Shown here: one piece after another, positions 1 to 9,749 of the stretch | Numbering within the stretch: the stretch's first letter is position 1 | Layout: the number at the start of each line of letters is the position of its first letter | Notes under the pieces: model-generated | The model's input: the letters and a program-made list of their open reading frames with translations, nothing else | Database searches by the model: none | What the model was told of the DNA's origin: nothing | Translations under genes and position numbers: made by a program | From: Auricularia sp. M13 | Taxonomy: Eukaryota; Basidiomycota; Agaricomycetes; Auriculariales; Auriculariaceae | Assembly: GCA_037042915.1 (NCBI GenBank) | Contig: CM073198.1 | Coordinates: forward strand, 3,410,001 to 3,474,000 | Reading direction: 5' to 3' | Length of the DNA stretch: 64,000 bases

Positions 1-192
1 CGGCTTGCTGCGTTTGCGTGCGTCTCGTCGGATCGGGTGAATTGCAGCGGCTCGCTAAAGTGTGCTCTCCCTGGGCCTTCCGCACTTCTTCCAGGCCTCA
101 GCCGGGCTATAAGAAGTCGCCGACCTTCTCTCCTTCCCCCCAGGACTCGTCTCCCCTCATCCCACCCAAGCAACTCATCGCCCACTCGCAGA

Positions 193-596
193 ATGTGTAA
201 GCATCATCATCGGCACTGCGCGTCGACCTCAGCTCACCGCACGCCAGCGTCCCAAGCTGCCAACTTCGTGCCTGCGGGAGTCCATCTGGGCCCCACGCCG
301 AACAGCGGCGGGGTGCTCAGCCTGAATAACGAGCTGCAGCGCCGCGGAAAGCACGGAGTGATACGCTGGGTGGATAGGATTGACGGCCCTCACCACAACG
401 CTGCCTGGACGGCCAGAGTCTTCAGTAGGCGCCTCGCTCCCCCACGCCGATCGCCGTCCGTACTGACTGCCTCTCCCATGCCGCAGTCGAGGATGTCGAG
501 TACGCTACTGGTATGGGCCGCACCAAGCAGGACGCGCGCGACGTCGCGGCGTGGAAGGCGCTCCGCATCATCGCGACGCAGTGGCCGGCGGCGTAG
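193..596 (+). CDS. small double-stranded RNA-binding domain protein
   Basis: The spliced reading is join(193..196, 248..424, 487..596), 96 residues. The first exon is only ATG plus T, ending at a GTAAGC donor, and the phase closes exactly at both junctions. After about 30 unstructured residues comes one dsRBD. It begins with NNELQRRGK, has a central strand ending in WTARVFIEDVEYATG, and closes with the GMGRTKQDARDVAAWKAL helix, which is the basic second-helix signature of dsRBDs. Such short single-dsRBD proteins are common in Agaricomycetes and have no settled role; RNA binding is inferred from the fold. No catalytic domain is attached. The start could lie further upstream if another exon exists, but the reading as given is complete. 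Confidence 0.72.
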
Positions 597-1030
597 GGTG
601 CATGAGGTCTAGGTTGCAGTCTCCCCGACCCTGCCGTTCGGCTATGTTTTCTACTGGACGCACGGGAGGGTGCCAGGGAACGCAACCCCCTCAAAGGTCT
701 CGTTCGATCGTTTTGCTCTCTCATATGCGGTGATTTGTCCGTCGTGTTTTCGCGCTCTGTATGCTCTGTACTCTCCCCTCCGGAGATCCGGAGATTGCAC
801 AACAGCGATTATCAGTGTTTTCTGAATTAGCCGCCGGCCGCAAACGCGGATTGCGTCGAACTCGAAGCGGCGCGGAGAGAGTCTAACCGGCGGAATGTCC
901 AGCGGGCGTCAAGGTCGCGAGAAACCGTCGTCATACTCCCTCCGGCAGACTCCTTGCGGCACGGACACGCGCCGTGAATCGCGCCTCTTTGCCTTCTGCC
1001 AGATTCTCTGTACGGCGAACTTTTCCAGAT
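597..1030. other. intergenic, no gene seen
   Basis: No reading frame here has family-like sequence or consistent splice phase. It probably holds the 3' end of the dsRBD transcript and the promoter of the small gene at 1031. Confidence 0.5.
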
Positions 1031-1243
1031 ATGTCCAATTCACCGGGATCCCGGCTCGTTCTGCCCCTTCTCGCAGTTGCAACAGGTTCCCACCATGTCC
1101 CAGAGCCGCCAACAGAATCGCTGATTTAACAACCCGCGATTGAAGGTGTTCTCTCGGGCATCTACGCGTTCAGACCTGCGCTGGAGCAGGCGCAGCGTGA
1201 GCGGCAGCAGCAGAAGGGGCAGCAGGAAGTCACAGCAGAGTAA
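1031..1243 (+). CDS. possible 50-residue single-pass membrane microprotein
   Basis: The reading is join(1031..1085, 1146..1243). A 60-bp intron with a GTTCCC donor, a CTGATTTAAC branch-like stretch and a GAAG acceptor joins two exons in phase. The product starts MSNSPGSRLVLPLLAVATG, continues with VLSGIYAFRPALEQA and ends in a charged, glutamine-rich tail before TAA. Residues 8-27 would form one hydrophobic helix. The layout (short head, one helix, charged tail) resembles small mitochondrial or ER membrane subunits, but I do not recognise the family. The GAGTAAGC at the stop could also be a splice donor; joining it to the exon-like stretch at 1338-1391, which encodes an acidic tail, fails on phase. 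Real but unassigned is my best guess. Confidence 0.42.
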
Positions 1244-2204
1244 GCATGCGCATTTTTTTTTTAAATCTGCGGCTACTAGACTCGCGCAACCGACACACTG
1301 GCCCCGCTCTAGACCTCCCGCCGCGCCTCCCACTCAGGCGTCTGGCGCAGCGTCTTCTGGGTCTGATGATGAAGACCCGCGCCGCAAGTAGCAGTGATTG
1401 CACACGACACCCTGTTCATTTTGGCTGGCAGGACAGTCGGCGCCACCGCGAGCGTCAAAATTCTCTCGTGCCTTGCAACGTATCGACGCCGGGCGCAATA
1501 GGCGTGGTCGCCGGACCGGCAAACTGTATGAATGGCGTGCATACGTCCTTGTCCCTTCTCGGCCCTCTGCGCTTTCGTGCTGTCCTGTCCCCGACGTTGC
1601 CATGTTTTTTTCTGAATCGAACTGTCTGCGCAGCGGTGGAGGAGCGCGTCCAATCGCACCGGGCGCCAGGGTGCGCGCAAATACCGCCCGAGTCGTCAAC
1701 GGCGCCCGAAAGGTGCAGGGGGCCTTTCCAGAATGCACGGCGGGATTCACCGTCAATGCTTCAATGGAGGGAGCACTCTGTCCTTATCGGGCTGCAGGTG
1801 GCTGGGGAACCGTAAACCGTCCTGCTGGCGTGATGGTTCGCAGCATGCCAGCTGGTTCGCACTTCCGAGATCGACGCGCGCGGCAAAGCTGGGAAGAGCC
1901 TGTCCGGCGCCCCGTGGGGGACTTTATCGCGCCTGTTGTCTCTAGTCTGCTGGCCATTGGAGGGAGCGGAGAGCTGGTCCCCGAAAGCATCGGACGCGGT
2001 TGTCGTGCACATCCCGTAGTGGACGGGGAATCCCAAGCAATCGTCGCCGAATGCGGCAGGTGACATGCCGGTTTAGGCAGTATTGTGCGGCTCAGATATC
2101 GGATGTGTCACAGTGCGCATCGTGACGCCAGACAGAGCGTCATATATACAGAGAGTCACAGTGCCGCTTCACACAGTGCCAGGGAATGTACATGCATATG
2201 GGTG
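1244..2204. other. intergenic, no supported gene
   Basis: It contains an exon-like acidic tail at 1338-1391 (SGAASSGSDDEDPRRK then TAG) that I could not connect in phase, and a poly-T run near 1252-1261. A 220-residue open frame at 1398-2063 has no ATG start and a composition typical of GC-rich chance frames. Confidence 0.45.
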
Positions 2205-2858
2205 TTACGCCGGAGCCGGAGCCGCGTCGGATTCTGCCTGGGCCGCCTGGGCCTCTTGTCGCGCCCTGGCCTCCTCGACGCGCGCTTCCTCCATGAGAAC
2301 GAGCGGCGAGCGCCAGTCGTGGTTCCATCCGGCCCGCGCGGGGGTGCTTGTGGGAATGCGCATTTCGCGTGGGAAAAGGCCCCGGATGCGGCCCTCGACG
2401 AACTGGCGCTCGGGGCCCTTGAGCGTCTTGAGCAGCGCCTGCTCGTCCGCCTGGTGCTGGCGCGGGTCCTCGATTGTGTTCGCGTCCAGATAGCGGTCGT
2501 AGTCCCAGAGCCGCAGCTCCTCCATCGCCGCGAACATCGAGTCCCATTTACGCTGCAGCTCGGCCGTGCGCGCCTGGCGCTGGTGCCGCTGGTGCAGCAG
2601 CCACGCGCGCTCGACGGTCTCGTAGACCTCCGTGTTCGCCACCGTGCGCCGCAGCGCCAGCTTCGCGTCCGGGCGGTACGTGCCCACGGGCGACTCGTCG
2701 CGGGGGCCGTTGCGCGGGTAGAGCATGCGCTGGATGATGCGTTTCTTGGGGTCGCCCTGGTCCGCGCTGCGCCGCGCATACCGCACGAACGTCGTGGGCC
2801 CGCGCCGCGCGGCCTGCAGCGGCGCCAGGCTCGTGCTCGCGCCGGCGAATGGCAGCAT
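2205..2858 (-). CDS. MRPL28: mitochondrial large-subunit ribosomal protein mL40 (Mrpl28 family)
   Basis: A single exon of 217 residues, starting at the ATG that gives MLPFAGASTSLAP. The N-terminus is basic and Ser/Ala-rich, like a mitochondrial presequence. The core carries DPKKRIIQRMLYPRNGP, then a long helix RRTVANTEVYETVERAWLLH followed by QRHQRQARTAELQRKWDSM. This matches what I know of the fungal Mrpl28/mL40 family (a lysine-rich loop, then a helix with an AWxLHQR motif, then a second charged helix). The tail is a Glu/Ala-rich helix. It is a structural component of the mitochondrial 54S subunit. It is transcribed divergently from RSM22 with only 81 bp between start codons, so the two mitoribosome genes probably share a promoter. 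An antisense 532-residue open frame is a GC-skew shadow. Confidence 0.8.
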   Translation of the reverse strand: MLPFAGASTSLAPLQAARRGPTTFVRYARRSADQGDPKKRIIQRMLYPRNGPRDESPVGTYRPDAKLALRRTVANTEVYETVERAWLLHQRHQRQARTAELQRKWDSMFAAMEELRLWDYDRYLDANTIEDPRQHQADEQALLKTLKGPERQFVEGRIRGLFPREMRIPTSTPARAGWNHDWRSPLVLMEEARVEEARARQEAQAAQAESDAAPAPA

Positions 2859-2939
2859 CCCGGTTTTTTCGCAAGTTTTGCGCGTCTCGCCGGCAAAAGC
2901 CGCGCCACTTTTCCCCCCGACGAGCGCCAGCAGCCAGTC

Positions 2940-5648
2940 ATGAGCACCGCGCTGGGTCTGCGCTCCTCGCTGGCGCGTGTCTCGCGTGCCGGCGCGCGCT
3001 ATGCGTCCGTGGCCCGCGTCCAGCGCGTCCAGACAAAGCCCAACCCGACCATGGAGAATGACCCCTCGCTCCTTCTCTTGCTGCGCGACGTCGACCACGC
3101 CGTCAAAGGCGCCAAAACCGGCAAGAAGGGTGGAAAAGGACCCCTTTCGACGCCCTTTGGCCTTCGCCCAGTCCAAACCGCCGAATTCGTGGAAGTCGAG
3201 GCAGACATGCCCGTCTCACTCGAAGCCCCGGAACTCGACCTCGACGCCGACGACGGCCTGTACGACAGCGAGCGCAAGGCTCCTGCCGCTCTCATAGGCG
3301 GAATTAAGGCCAAATGCATTTCTCTGCCATATGAACTCGTCGCGCACATGAACGAGATTATCGAAGGTGAGCAGACTGGTCATTTCGGGGCTGCCAGCCT
3401 CCCGTCCGCTCTTCCGGCACACGACACTCTACGTTTGGACTGCAAGACGTGCCTGGACAACTCATTGCATTCAGAAAGCAAGCAGCCCTATATTACACGC
3501 CACTTGCACTGGCATATTCCAGCTCTCAGGGACGGACCTTGGAGCATTCATGTGAATCCGTCCCTGGCAACATTAAATGCCGTAGGGTGCAACCTGACAG
3601 CAACCCTCCGCGTGGCTGGAAGCGTGCGAAGGTCTCTCTGTGCATGCTTGCCAATAGCTCTCTTGAATGACATAGAGGAATGAAGGTCTGTCAGTTTCGT
3701 GCCTGCGCAATGTTGCCACTGACATTCCCAACTATTATCAGTGACCCTGCCCCGGTTCTGTCATGTGCACCATCACTATCCGCTCTGAGCCGCGGAATAT
3801 CAGGCGCGAATACATTCCTACATATTTGCACTGTTGTCGTGTGGCCTGGAATAGGGCTGGCAGCCCTGAATTCTCGACGTTGTGCGTCTACGACTGCTAA
3901 TACACTCCACTCCCCGCAGAGTCCGATAAGCGGCAGTTGCGGTCAGACGCAAAACGATTATACGAGCGGGTCGAATCGGACGACGAGTCCTCGGAGTGGA
4001 CGATGGACGACCCGGAATACAAGTCGCGCAAGCAGGCGCAGGACCGTGCATACCGCGACGGACTGGCGTACGCCGCCGTGGTCATGCCGCTGCACTACTC
4101 TTCTATCTACAACGTCCTGAAGCAGATAGACCTCCGCTTCGGGCCCAGCTTCAAAGTGACGAACATCGTCGACATGGGCTGTCACGCGGGCGAAGCACTA
4201 TGGTGCGCCACGTCCCGAGCCAGCGGGTCCCCCCACACGCATTCAGTCATTTACTTATTTCTGCGCACAGGGCCGCACGTGAGGTGTTTGCGGAGGACGA
4301 GGAGAGCCGCGTCAAGAACTACTTCGGCGTGGACCCGCGCACAAAAATGCTCTACATGGGCGAGCGACTGATCCAGGGTGCGTTGCGTTCACATGGCATG
4401 CGCCCCGCCCTTCGCCCGCCGCTAACGTTGTTCGCTAAGATGTCAGCCTGTATGGCTGCAATGCCACCTTCCACGCCAAGCTCAGCCAGGCGCTGCCGGG
4501 CGGCCTCACGCCCGAGGCGGCCGCAGAGACGCTCATCGTGAATGCATTTGACTTGTCACGACACGCTCGCTGGCGCGACCGCCGCGACAGGCTATACGAG
4601 ATGTGGCAGACGGGTGCCGAGACCATCGTGAGTCGCTTCGTCTGTCTCTTGACTTGCATGCGCATGGTGCTGATCGTCCGGCGACGCAGGTGCTGATCGA
4701 GGCCGGCACGCGCGAGGGCTACGAGTTCATCGCGGAGGCGCGCGAGTATCTGTTGCGGCTGGGCCTCGTGGAGGCCGCGGAGGCGCGGCACCTGGACGCG
4801 GAGGCGCAGCCGGCGTGGGCGCCGGGGATGCACGTCGCGATGCCGTGCCCGCACGACCGGCCGTGCGCGGTGCTGCCCGAGCTCAAGTTCACGTGCGCGT
4901 TCGGGCAGCAGTTCGAGGCGCCGCAGTTCACGCGCAACACGCGGCACGCGCCCGGGCATACGCACGATACCGCCAAGCATTCCTATGTTGTTCTGCGCCG
5001 CGGGCCGCGTCCGGAGAGCCCGGGGACGGCGCTCGGACGTGTGGGGCTTGTGGGGAGACGGTGGGAGGAGAAGCAGCACGCGAGACGGCCGACGGAGTTG
5101 CTCGAGACGACGGAAGGCGACGAGCGCGTGCTCGTGCCCGAGGTCAGGGAGCTGCCCAGGTCTGTGGAAGACGATATGCCTGTGGAGGAGCTACAGGACG
5201 CGTTGCGCAAGGAGGCCATGTTCTGGCCGCGATTAAACATGCCGCCGTTGAAGAAGGCCGGACACATCGTTATGGATGCCTGCACGCGTGATGGTCAGTC
5301 GCTACATATGCTCTCGTCCCGGTCTGACATGTTCCAGGCTCGATCCAGCGGTTGACTATCTCGCGGTCGCGCGGCAAGCAGGAGTTTTATGACGCTCGCA
5401 AGTCAAGCTGGGGCGACAGCTTCCCGCACGAACCAACGATCCCGCCTGTTTTGCGCTTCAGGGCATATCGCCGTCCAGCGAACTTTGACCCGGAGGAGAG
5501 CGCGCTGGCGGCAATGGAGCTTGTGCTGGGCGAGCAGCGGCGCAAACAAAACGAGGGCCTGAACAAATGGAACAGGAACGAGCGCCGCGACCGCGCGCAC
5601 GAAGACCGCCGGCAGGCCCGAAAAGAAAGTCGGTCGGCAGGGCTGTAA
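2940..5648 (+). CDS. RSM22: mitochondrial Rsm22-type methyltransferase-like ribosome assembly factor (METTL17)
   Basis: Six exons, join(2940..3366, 3920..4202, 4271..4377, 4440..4627, 4690..5293, 5338..5648), all in phase, give 639 residues. The first about 20 residues look like a presequence. The SAM-fold core has YAAVVMPLHYSSIYNVL and the motif-I-like NIVDMGCHAGEALW; next come GVDPRTKMLYMGERLI and a Cys pair in MPCPHDRPCAV, which in this family belongs to the Fe-S-binding region, and then HSYVVLRR. The C-terminus is a charged helix rich in Arg and Glu. Rsm22/METTL17 binds the small mitoribosomal subunit during assembly; in yeast it is counted as a 37S protein. The glycine-rich SAM loop is degenerate (DMGCHAG), so methyl transfer is uncertain. 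The first intron is 553 bp, about ten times its neighbours. Confidence 0.87.
3367..3919 (+). other. oversized first intron of RSM22
   Basis: It runs from a GTGAGC donor to a CCGCAG acceptor and joins ...NEIIE to SDKRQLRSDAKRL without gap or overlap relative to what the family needs. No open frame or terminal inverted repeat is evident by eye. The gene's other introns are 44-68 bp. Confidence 0.65.
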
Positions 5649-5879
5649 GCCTTGACTCGCCACGCCCCTCATCGCTTTCGCGCTTGCTAGATATCATTAT
5701 AATTGTAGCATTACGCCGTCCACAGTCCACCCCCGCTAGCATAGACCCACTCCCCGCGCCAAGTACCCACTCCCCAAGTCCTAAGATCTATTGTATTGCA
5801 TCTGATAGAACAATACCAGGCCCATGCGACGAACTGAGAATGACCTTCTTGACGGCCGTTTCTGCACAAAGATGAGTGA

Positions 5880-7015
5880 CTAGGAAAACGGAAAGTTAGG
5901 TAGGGACCCACTGATCTTGTCCTTGCCGGACCGTTTCGCGAGCATGCGGTTGAAGGCAGACTTTTCCGACACGGCTTGATTTTGGCCGCGCTTCGTGGTA
6001 GCACGCACGACGGCGGTCACGTAGGCACGAACGTTTTTCACGAGGTCCTGCGTTGGATAGTCGATCTTGCAAAGAATGTCAGCTGGAAAAACGGATTGCA
6101 AAAATATGTGCTGACCTTGCCAACTGGTGCGCGGATAGTTCCATCCTTGTCAGCCTTCCACTCGTTTGAGCCCTGCGTCCGCGTGATGTAGCCACGGATG
6201 TCGTCCGTGACGGTGCCGCGACGCGGCGAAGGCATGAGACCCTTGGGACCGAGGAAACGGCCCAGACGAGGCGTTATAGCCCTGATCAAGTCTGGTGTGC
6301 ACAGGATGACGTTGGGTCTCAGTCGGCTGGACAGCAGCTGCATCGACATATGTCAGAGACAGAAGAAAATGCAGTACTTCACTAACGTCGTCAATCATTT
6401 CCGTGCCGCCAACGAAGTCGGCGCCGAGTTTGCGCGCGTCTTCAGCCTTCTTGCCCTCCGCGAAGACCATGATGGTGTCCTTCTTGCGCTCTTTGGGCTC
6501 GCGCGGGAGGGATATGCGGCCTTTGGGTACCGTGACACCACCAGAACTACGATCCAGCTCGGTTTTGATGGTGAGCTCGATCATCGCAGTTGGCTTGCAA
6601 ACCTCCACAGCCTGCAACAAGGCAAAAATAAGTGAGAGTCGGTAATGAAAATGAAAGTGCGCACGCGGAGCACGGCCAGAGCCTCCTCGAGCGGCAGTTT
6701 CTCGCTCGCGCTGAGCTGCGACTCTTTCTTGCTGGCGCGTTTCTTCCTGACAACGACCTTCTTCTTTTTCTTGGGCTGGTTCATCGCCGCCTTTTTGGCT
6801 TTCTTCGCTGCCTTCTTGTCCTTGGCGCGCGCGCAGGCCACGGGCGACGTGAAGAATGTCCGGTGCTGCGCTGCTAACGGCAAGCTGGCACGCGCCAGAC
6901 TAGGACCGGGGCGCGCCAGAAGGGACAGCGAATGCCTGCATGGCGCAGCTGTGCACAACGAGCGTGCGAGGGAGAGGGTGTGGTGCGTGAGCACCAGTCG
7001 AGCAGAAAAGCTCAT
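5880..7015 (-). CDS. MRPL1: mitochondrial ribosomal protein uL1m
   Basis: Four exons on the minus strand, complement(join(5880..6065, 6116..6337, 6387..6611, 6665..7015)), give 327 residues with all phases closing at zero. Residues 1 to about 60 are a presequence-like stretch ending near AQHRTFFTSPVAC, followed by a lysine cluster (AAKKAKKA, PKKKKKVVVRKK). The L1 fold follows: LPLEEALAVLR, a strand region with GGVTVPKGRISLP, the second-domain stretch AEGKKAEDARKLGADFVGG, the signature LGRFLGPKGLMPSPRRGTV, and VGKIDYPTQDLVKNVRAYV at the end. uL1 binds 23S-type rRNA in the L1 stalk of the mitochondrial large subunit. The last intron uses an AAG acceptor; the CAG 23 bp upstream breaks phase. It ends tail-to-tail with RSM22, with 231 bp between the stops. 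Confidence 0.92.
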
Positions 7016-7144
7016 GAGACGCGTTTGACGGCCGAACTCCGACCCTTCTCGCGTTGTCCTTCTTCTAATACTTAGTCTAGTCTCACTTGCACCCGCCTTG
7101 ATGGTAGTCAGATTCGAGGCCCGAGTATCTGCTTCAGCTCGACG

Positions 7145-8418
7145 ATGCCCACGACTCCCAGCTCTCTTCATGCATGGCGCGAACTAGAGCTCCCCGAACC
7201 TGCTCGAGCGGCGTGGGCGCAATTCGAACCCTTCTTCAGGCAAAACGGCTACACCCTCTTCGTGCCTGACTCCAAGGACGGCACATACTTGACTCCGCCA
7301 GAGGGCTGCAGCGCACTGCCCTCTGAAAACGAATATAGCCGTTGGTTACCAGAATGTCAGAAAAAAGCCACGTTGGACGTCTTCCTTGCTCATGCAGGCG
7401 AGCATTCCGGTTCCAATGGTTTCGTTTAACCGAGCTCGTACCTGCTAGACGGGAATCCATTTTGCCGCACGCTCGCCCAGCAACGCGGACGTTGTCATTC
7501 GCATAATGGCCATTGGGGACGACGGGCAGGAACACCTCGCCATCATGCGTGCGCACGCCGACCCAGATGCACAAATCCCGGAGAACCGTACAGTCCCCAT
7601 GCTGGCCGAGCTGGTGAAGGATGACGTGGTTTTTGGCGTGTTTCCGTCGATGTATGACGATGGTATGGAATGGCCGTGCGACCACTCGTGAGGTCCTGGA
7701 CGCCATGGGACAGGTTACAGAGGTACGTCGCTCCTCATCATCGCTGCTATTCACGGTTACCTACCACACGCAGTGCTTCGTCTACCTTCATCAACGGCTC
7801 ATCGCTCACCGCGTATGCATTGCTGACCCGAATGCCAGTGGCGTTTTCCATACTCATGCGGTGTTAACCCTCCCAGGACTTTTCAGTCCTCGAAGTCTTC
7901 CCGAACTACGGCCGGGGATATAGTGCTGAGCCTAAAGACCATTTTTGCGCGAGGATACCTCTTCCATTCCGCTCACTCTGTCCCGATCTGCGCTACCTGA
8001 TTAACGACTTCGAGATGTCGGTCCAGGTTGCGCCCGACTCGGATCCCAGAACACGCCTCGTCACCGGTATTCCTGTTTCACGGTACGGTGGCACCGCCGA
8101 GACGTATTGCAAGGCGCTCCCGCCCGAGGCTCTCCTAGACGCGCCGTACTGTCCGTTCAAGGCGGACATGTAGCAGCTTGGGAGCAGTGCAATGGTCCGC
8201 TTGAAAGTACGTGCCATCGCTTGAGTTATTAATGCTGCTATACTCATAATGTTGCTATCGCAGATGATGAACAGACCTGCGGGATTGTGCGAGCTCCTTC
8301 TCGCGATGGGGAATGACGACCCCGATTGCACGACCCACTGCTGCCCAGGCGCTGGCCACACTACGCACGATCCGCCGGACAACGTCTGAAGAGACACTGA
8401 ACACCATTCCTCGCCACT
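7145..8418 (+). pseudogene. decayed fungal protein-kinase-like gene
   Basis: Pieces line up, in order, with a kinase-like family common in Agaricomycetes. They are an N-terminal WRELELPEPARAAWAQFEPFF segment, VVIRIMAIGDDGQEHLAIM, TVPMLAELVKDDVVFGVFPS, a catalytic-loop-like LIAHR/D split by an intron with CAG acceptor at 7876-7878, and YLINDFEMSVQVAPD (DFE in place of DFG). These are followed by AETYCKALPPEALLDAPYCPFKAD. Several lesions break it. The reading frame shifts between about 7650 and 7690 (YDDGMEW in one frame, NGRATTREVLDAMGQ in another). TAG at 8171-8173 stands where the family has Trp before QLGSS. Near 8340 the frame shifts again, so GNDDPDC is followed by RPTAAQALATLRTIRRTTSE only in another frame. 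The junction around 7420-7490 is also not splice-clean. I read it as a pseudogene, not an unusual gene. Its start lies 129 bp from that of MRPL1. Confidence 0.8.
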
Positions 8419-8430
8419 TTTTTCTTACGA

Positions 8431-9749
8431 TATGGGGCCTTGGTACCAGATGGTACTGAGTGGTGCGTTTTCAGCTGAGCGTGCAGGCTTTTGGCTGATG
8501 CATTTTTCTAGTTCATGTGATACCTGTGTGGCTGCTCGGAAGGTCCCTACTTACTGGCAGCCGAGAGGAACTCAGATCGAACCGCATAATGTCCACGTCC
8601 AAGGAGAACGCTGCACCTTAACGGCGCTAGCTCCAGACTGAACTTCGGAGTTTTTATAAGAACTCAGGACTGCAAAATAAAATGGTCCCTGCGCCATCTT
8701 ACTGGACACTGGCAGATTCAGACATCCAGATTGTCGGCTGACATGCTGACATGCTGGCATAGACATGTTGAAGAGAAAACTCGACGTTGGTACCTATCCG
8801 CTTAAGGAGGACGGTGAAGCAAGAGAGGACGGTGTGGGAGTGCACCACCCCAGCAGGAAGCTTCAAGTTGTGCAAGTCGTTCAATCAGATAAAAGCGACT
8901 CCGACGCTTCTCGTGTTGTCCTGCTCTCGTCTACACCGCATAGTACATCATCTTGATTCTAAAGTGGACAATAGTTTCGTGCGTGGCGACAAAGGCCGCA
9001 TTAACATCTTGTCTTCGCCGGTGATGTCGGGCAGTCCGGCGGCGGCGGCGGCGGCGTTGCTCTCGTAGAGGCTGCACAACGGTTACGTTCAGTCCGTCGC
9101 GTCCAGCGGAATGCGGCGCACTGGGCATAACAGCGTGTCTTGAAGTCGTACATAATAGCATCAGGTTCATGACTCGCTTGGAACGCGCGCATAGTGAGGT
9201 CGCGCCCGTTTGACGATCTTGCGTCTCCATAACCGCCGCTGATACCGGTCTGCCCCTTCGATGCTGTAGCCCCGAGACGTGGGCTTGACCACGAGCGACG
9301 TGGCAAGGTCAATGAGAACGCGAGCGAGGCGCATGCGTACGTAAGACAGTGGTAGAGCAGTGGGACTGAGTAATGAGACACCGCAATGCCCAGCCTGCAT
9401 TTTATATGTTTCAGGCGCCAGCCGGCGCCTGACCCTTGTGACTGATCGCGCTCACTGCTCAGATGCCGTCGGGCGTCGTCATCCACGACACCAAGGCTAC
9501 CAATGCAACGCAAACACGCGAGTATAGTGGCGGTCGATTTGGCAAGTACGAGGACGAATCTGCAGCGAGATAAGAAGGGCTTGCATCTTGAGATCTTGAC
9601 CCATTGGCCCGATCGGCATAGCAACTGTCTTCGTCCTACAGAGGGCGACGTACCGTTCGACCCCCTTTCAGGAGCTCGGCGAGATACCCATTACAATCCA
9701 GTCAGCAAAGTCTAGCATACACAGCACTCACAGCAGCACAGACACCAGT
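8431..9749. other. gene-poor stretch with no supported gene
   Basis: Open frames on both strands are short, share no family motif and have no consistent splicing. The minus strand at 9167-9624 is open in two overlapping frames and has a TATA-like element near 9396-9402, but I find no recognisable product. A GGC trinucleotide run lies at about 9039-9056. Confidence 0.45.

Noticed and set aside
1338-1391. An acidic tail exon joined to the microprotein gene
   Set aside because: The GTAAGC donor at 1240 and CAG acceptor at 1337 leave the wrong phase for the TAG-ended tail; the in-frame TAA at 1241 is simpler.
1398-2063. A 221-residue plus-strand open frame
   Set aside because: It has no ATG start, no motif and no splice support.
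2085-3683. A 532-residue plus-strand open frame
   Set aside because: It runs antisense through the mL40 gene; its Arg/Ala/Leu-rich content mirrors GC-rich codon bias, and RSM22 uses another frame.
9001-9624. Minus-strand open frames with a TATA-like site
   Set aside because: Two overlapping frames, neither with a recognisable product or splice pattern.
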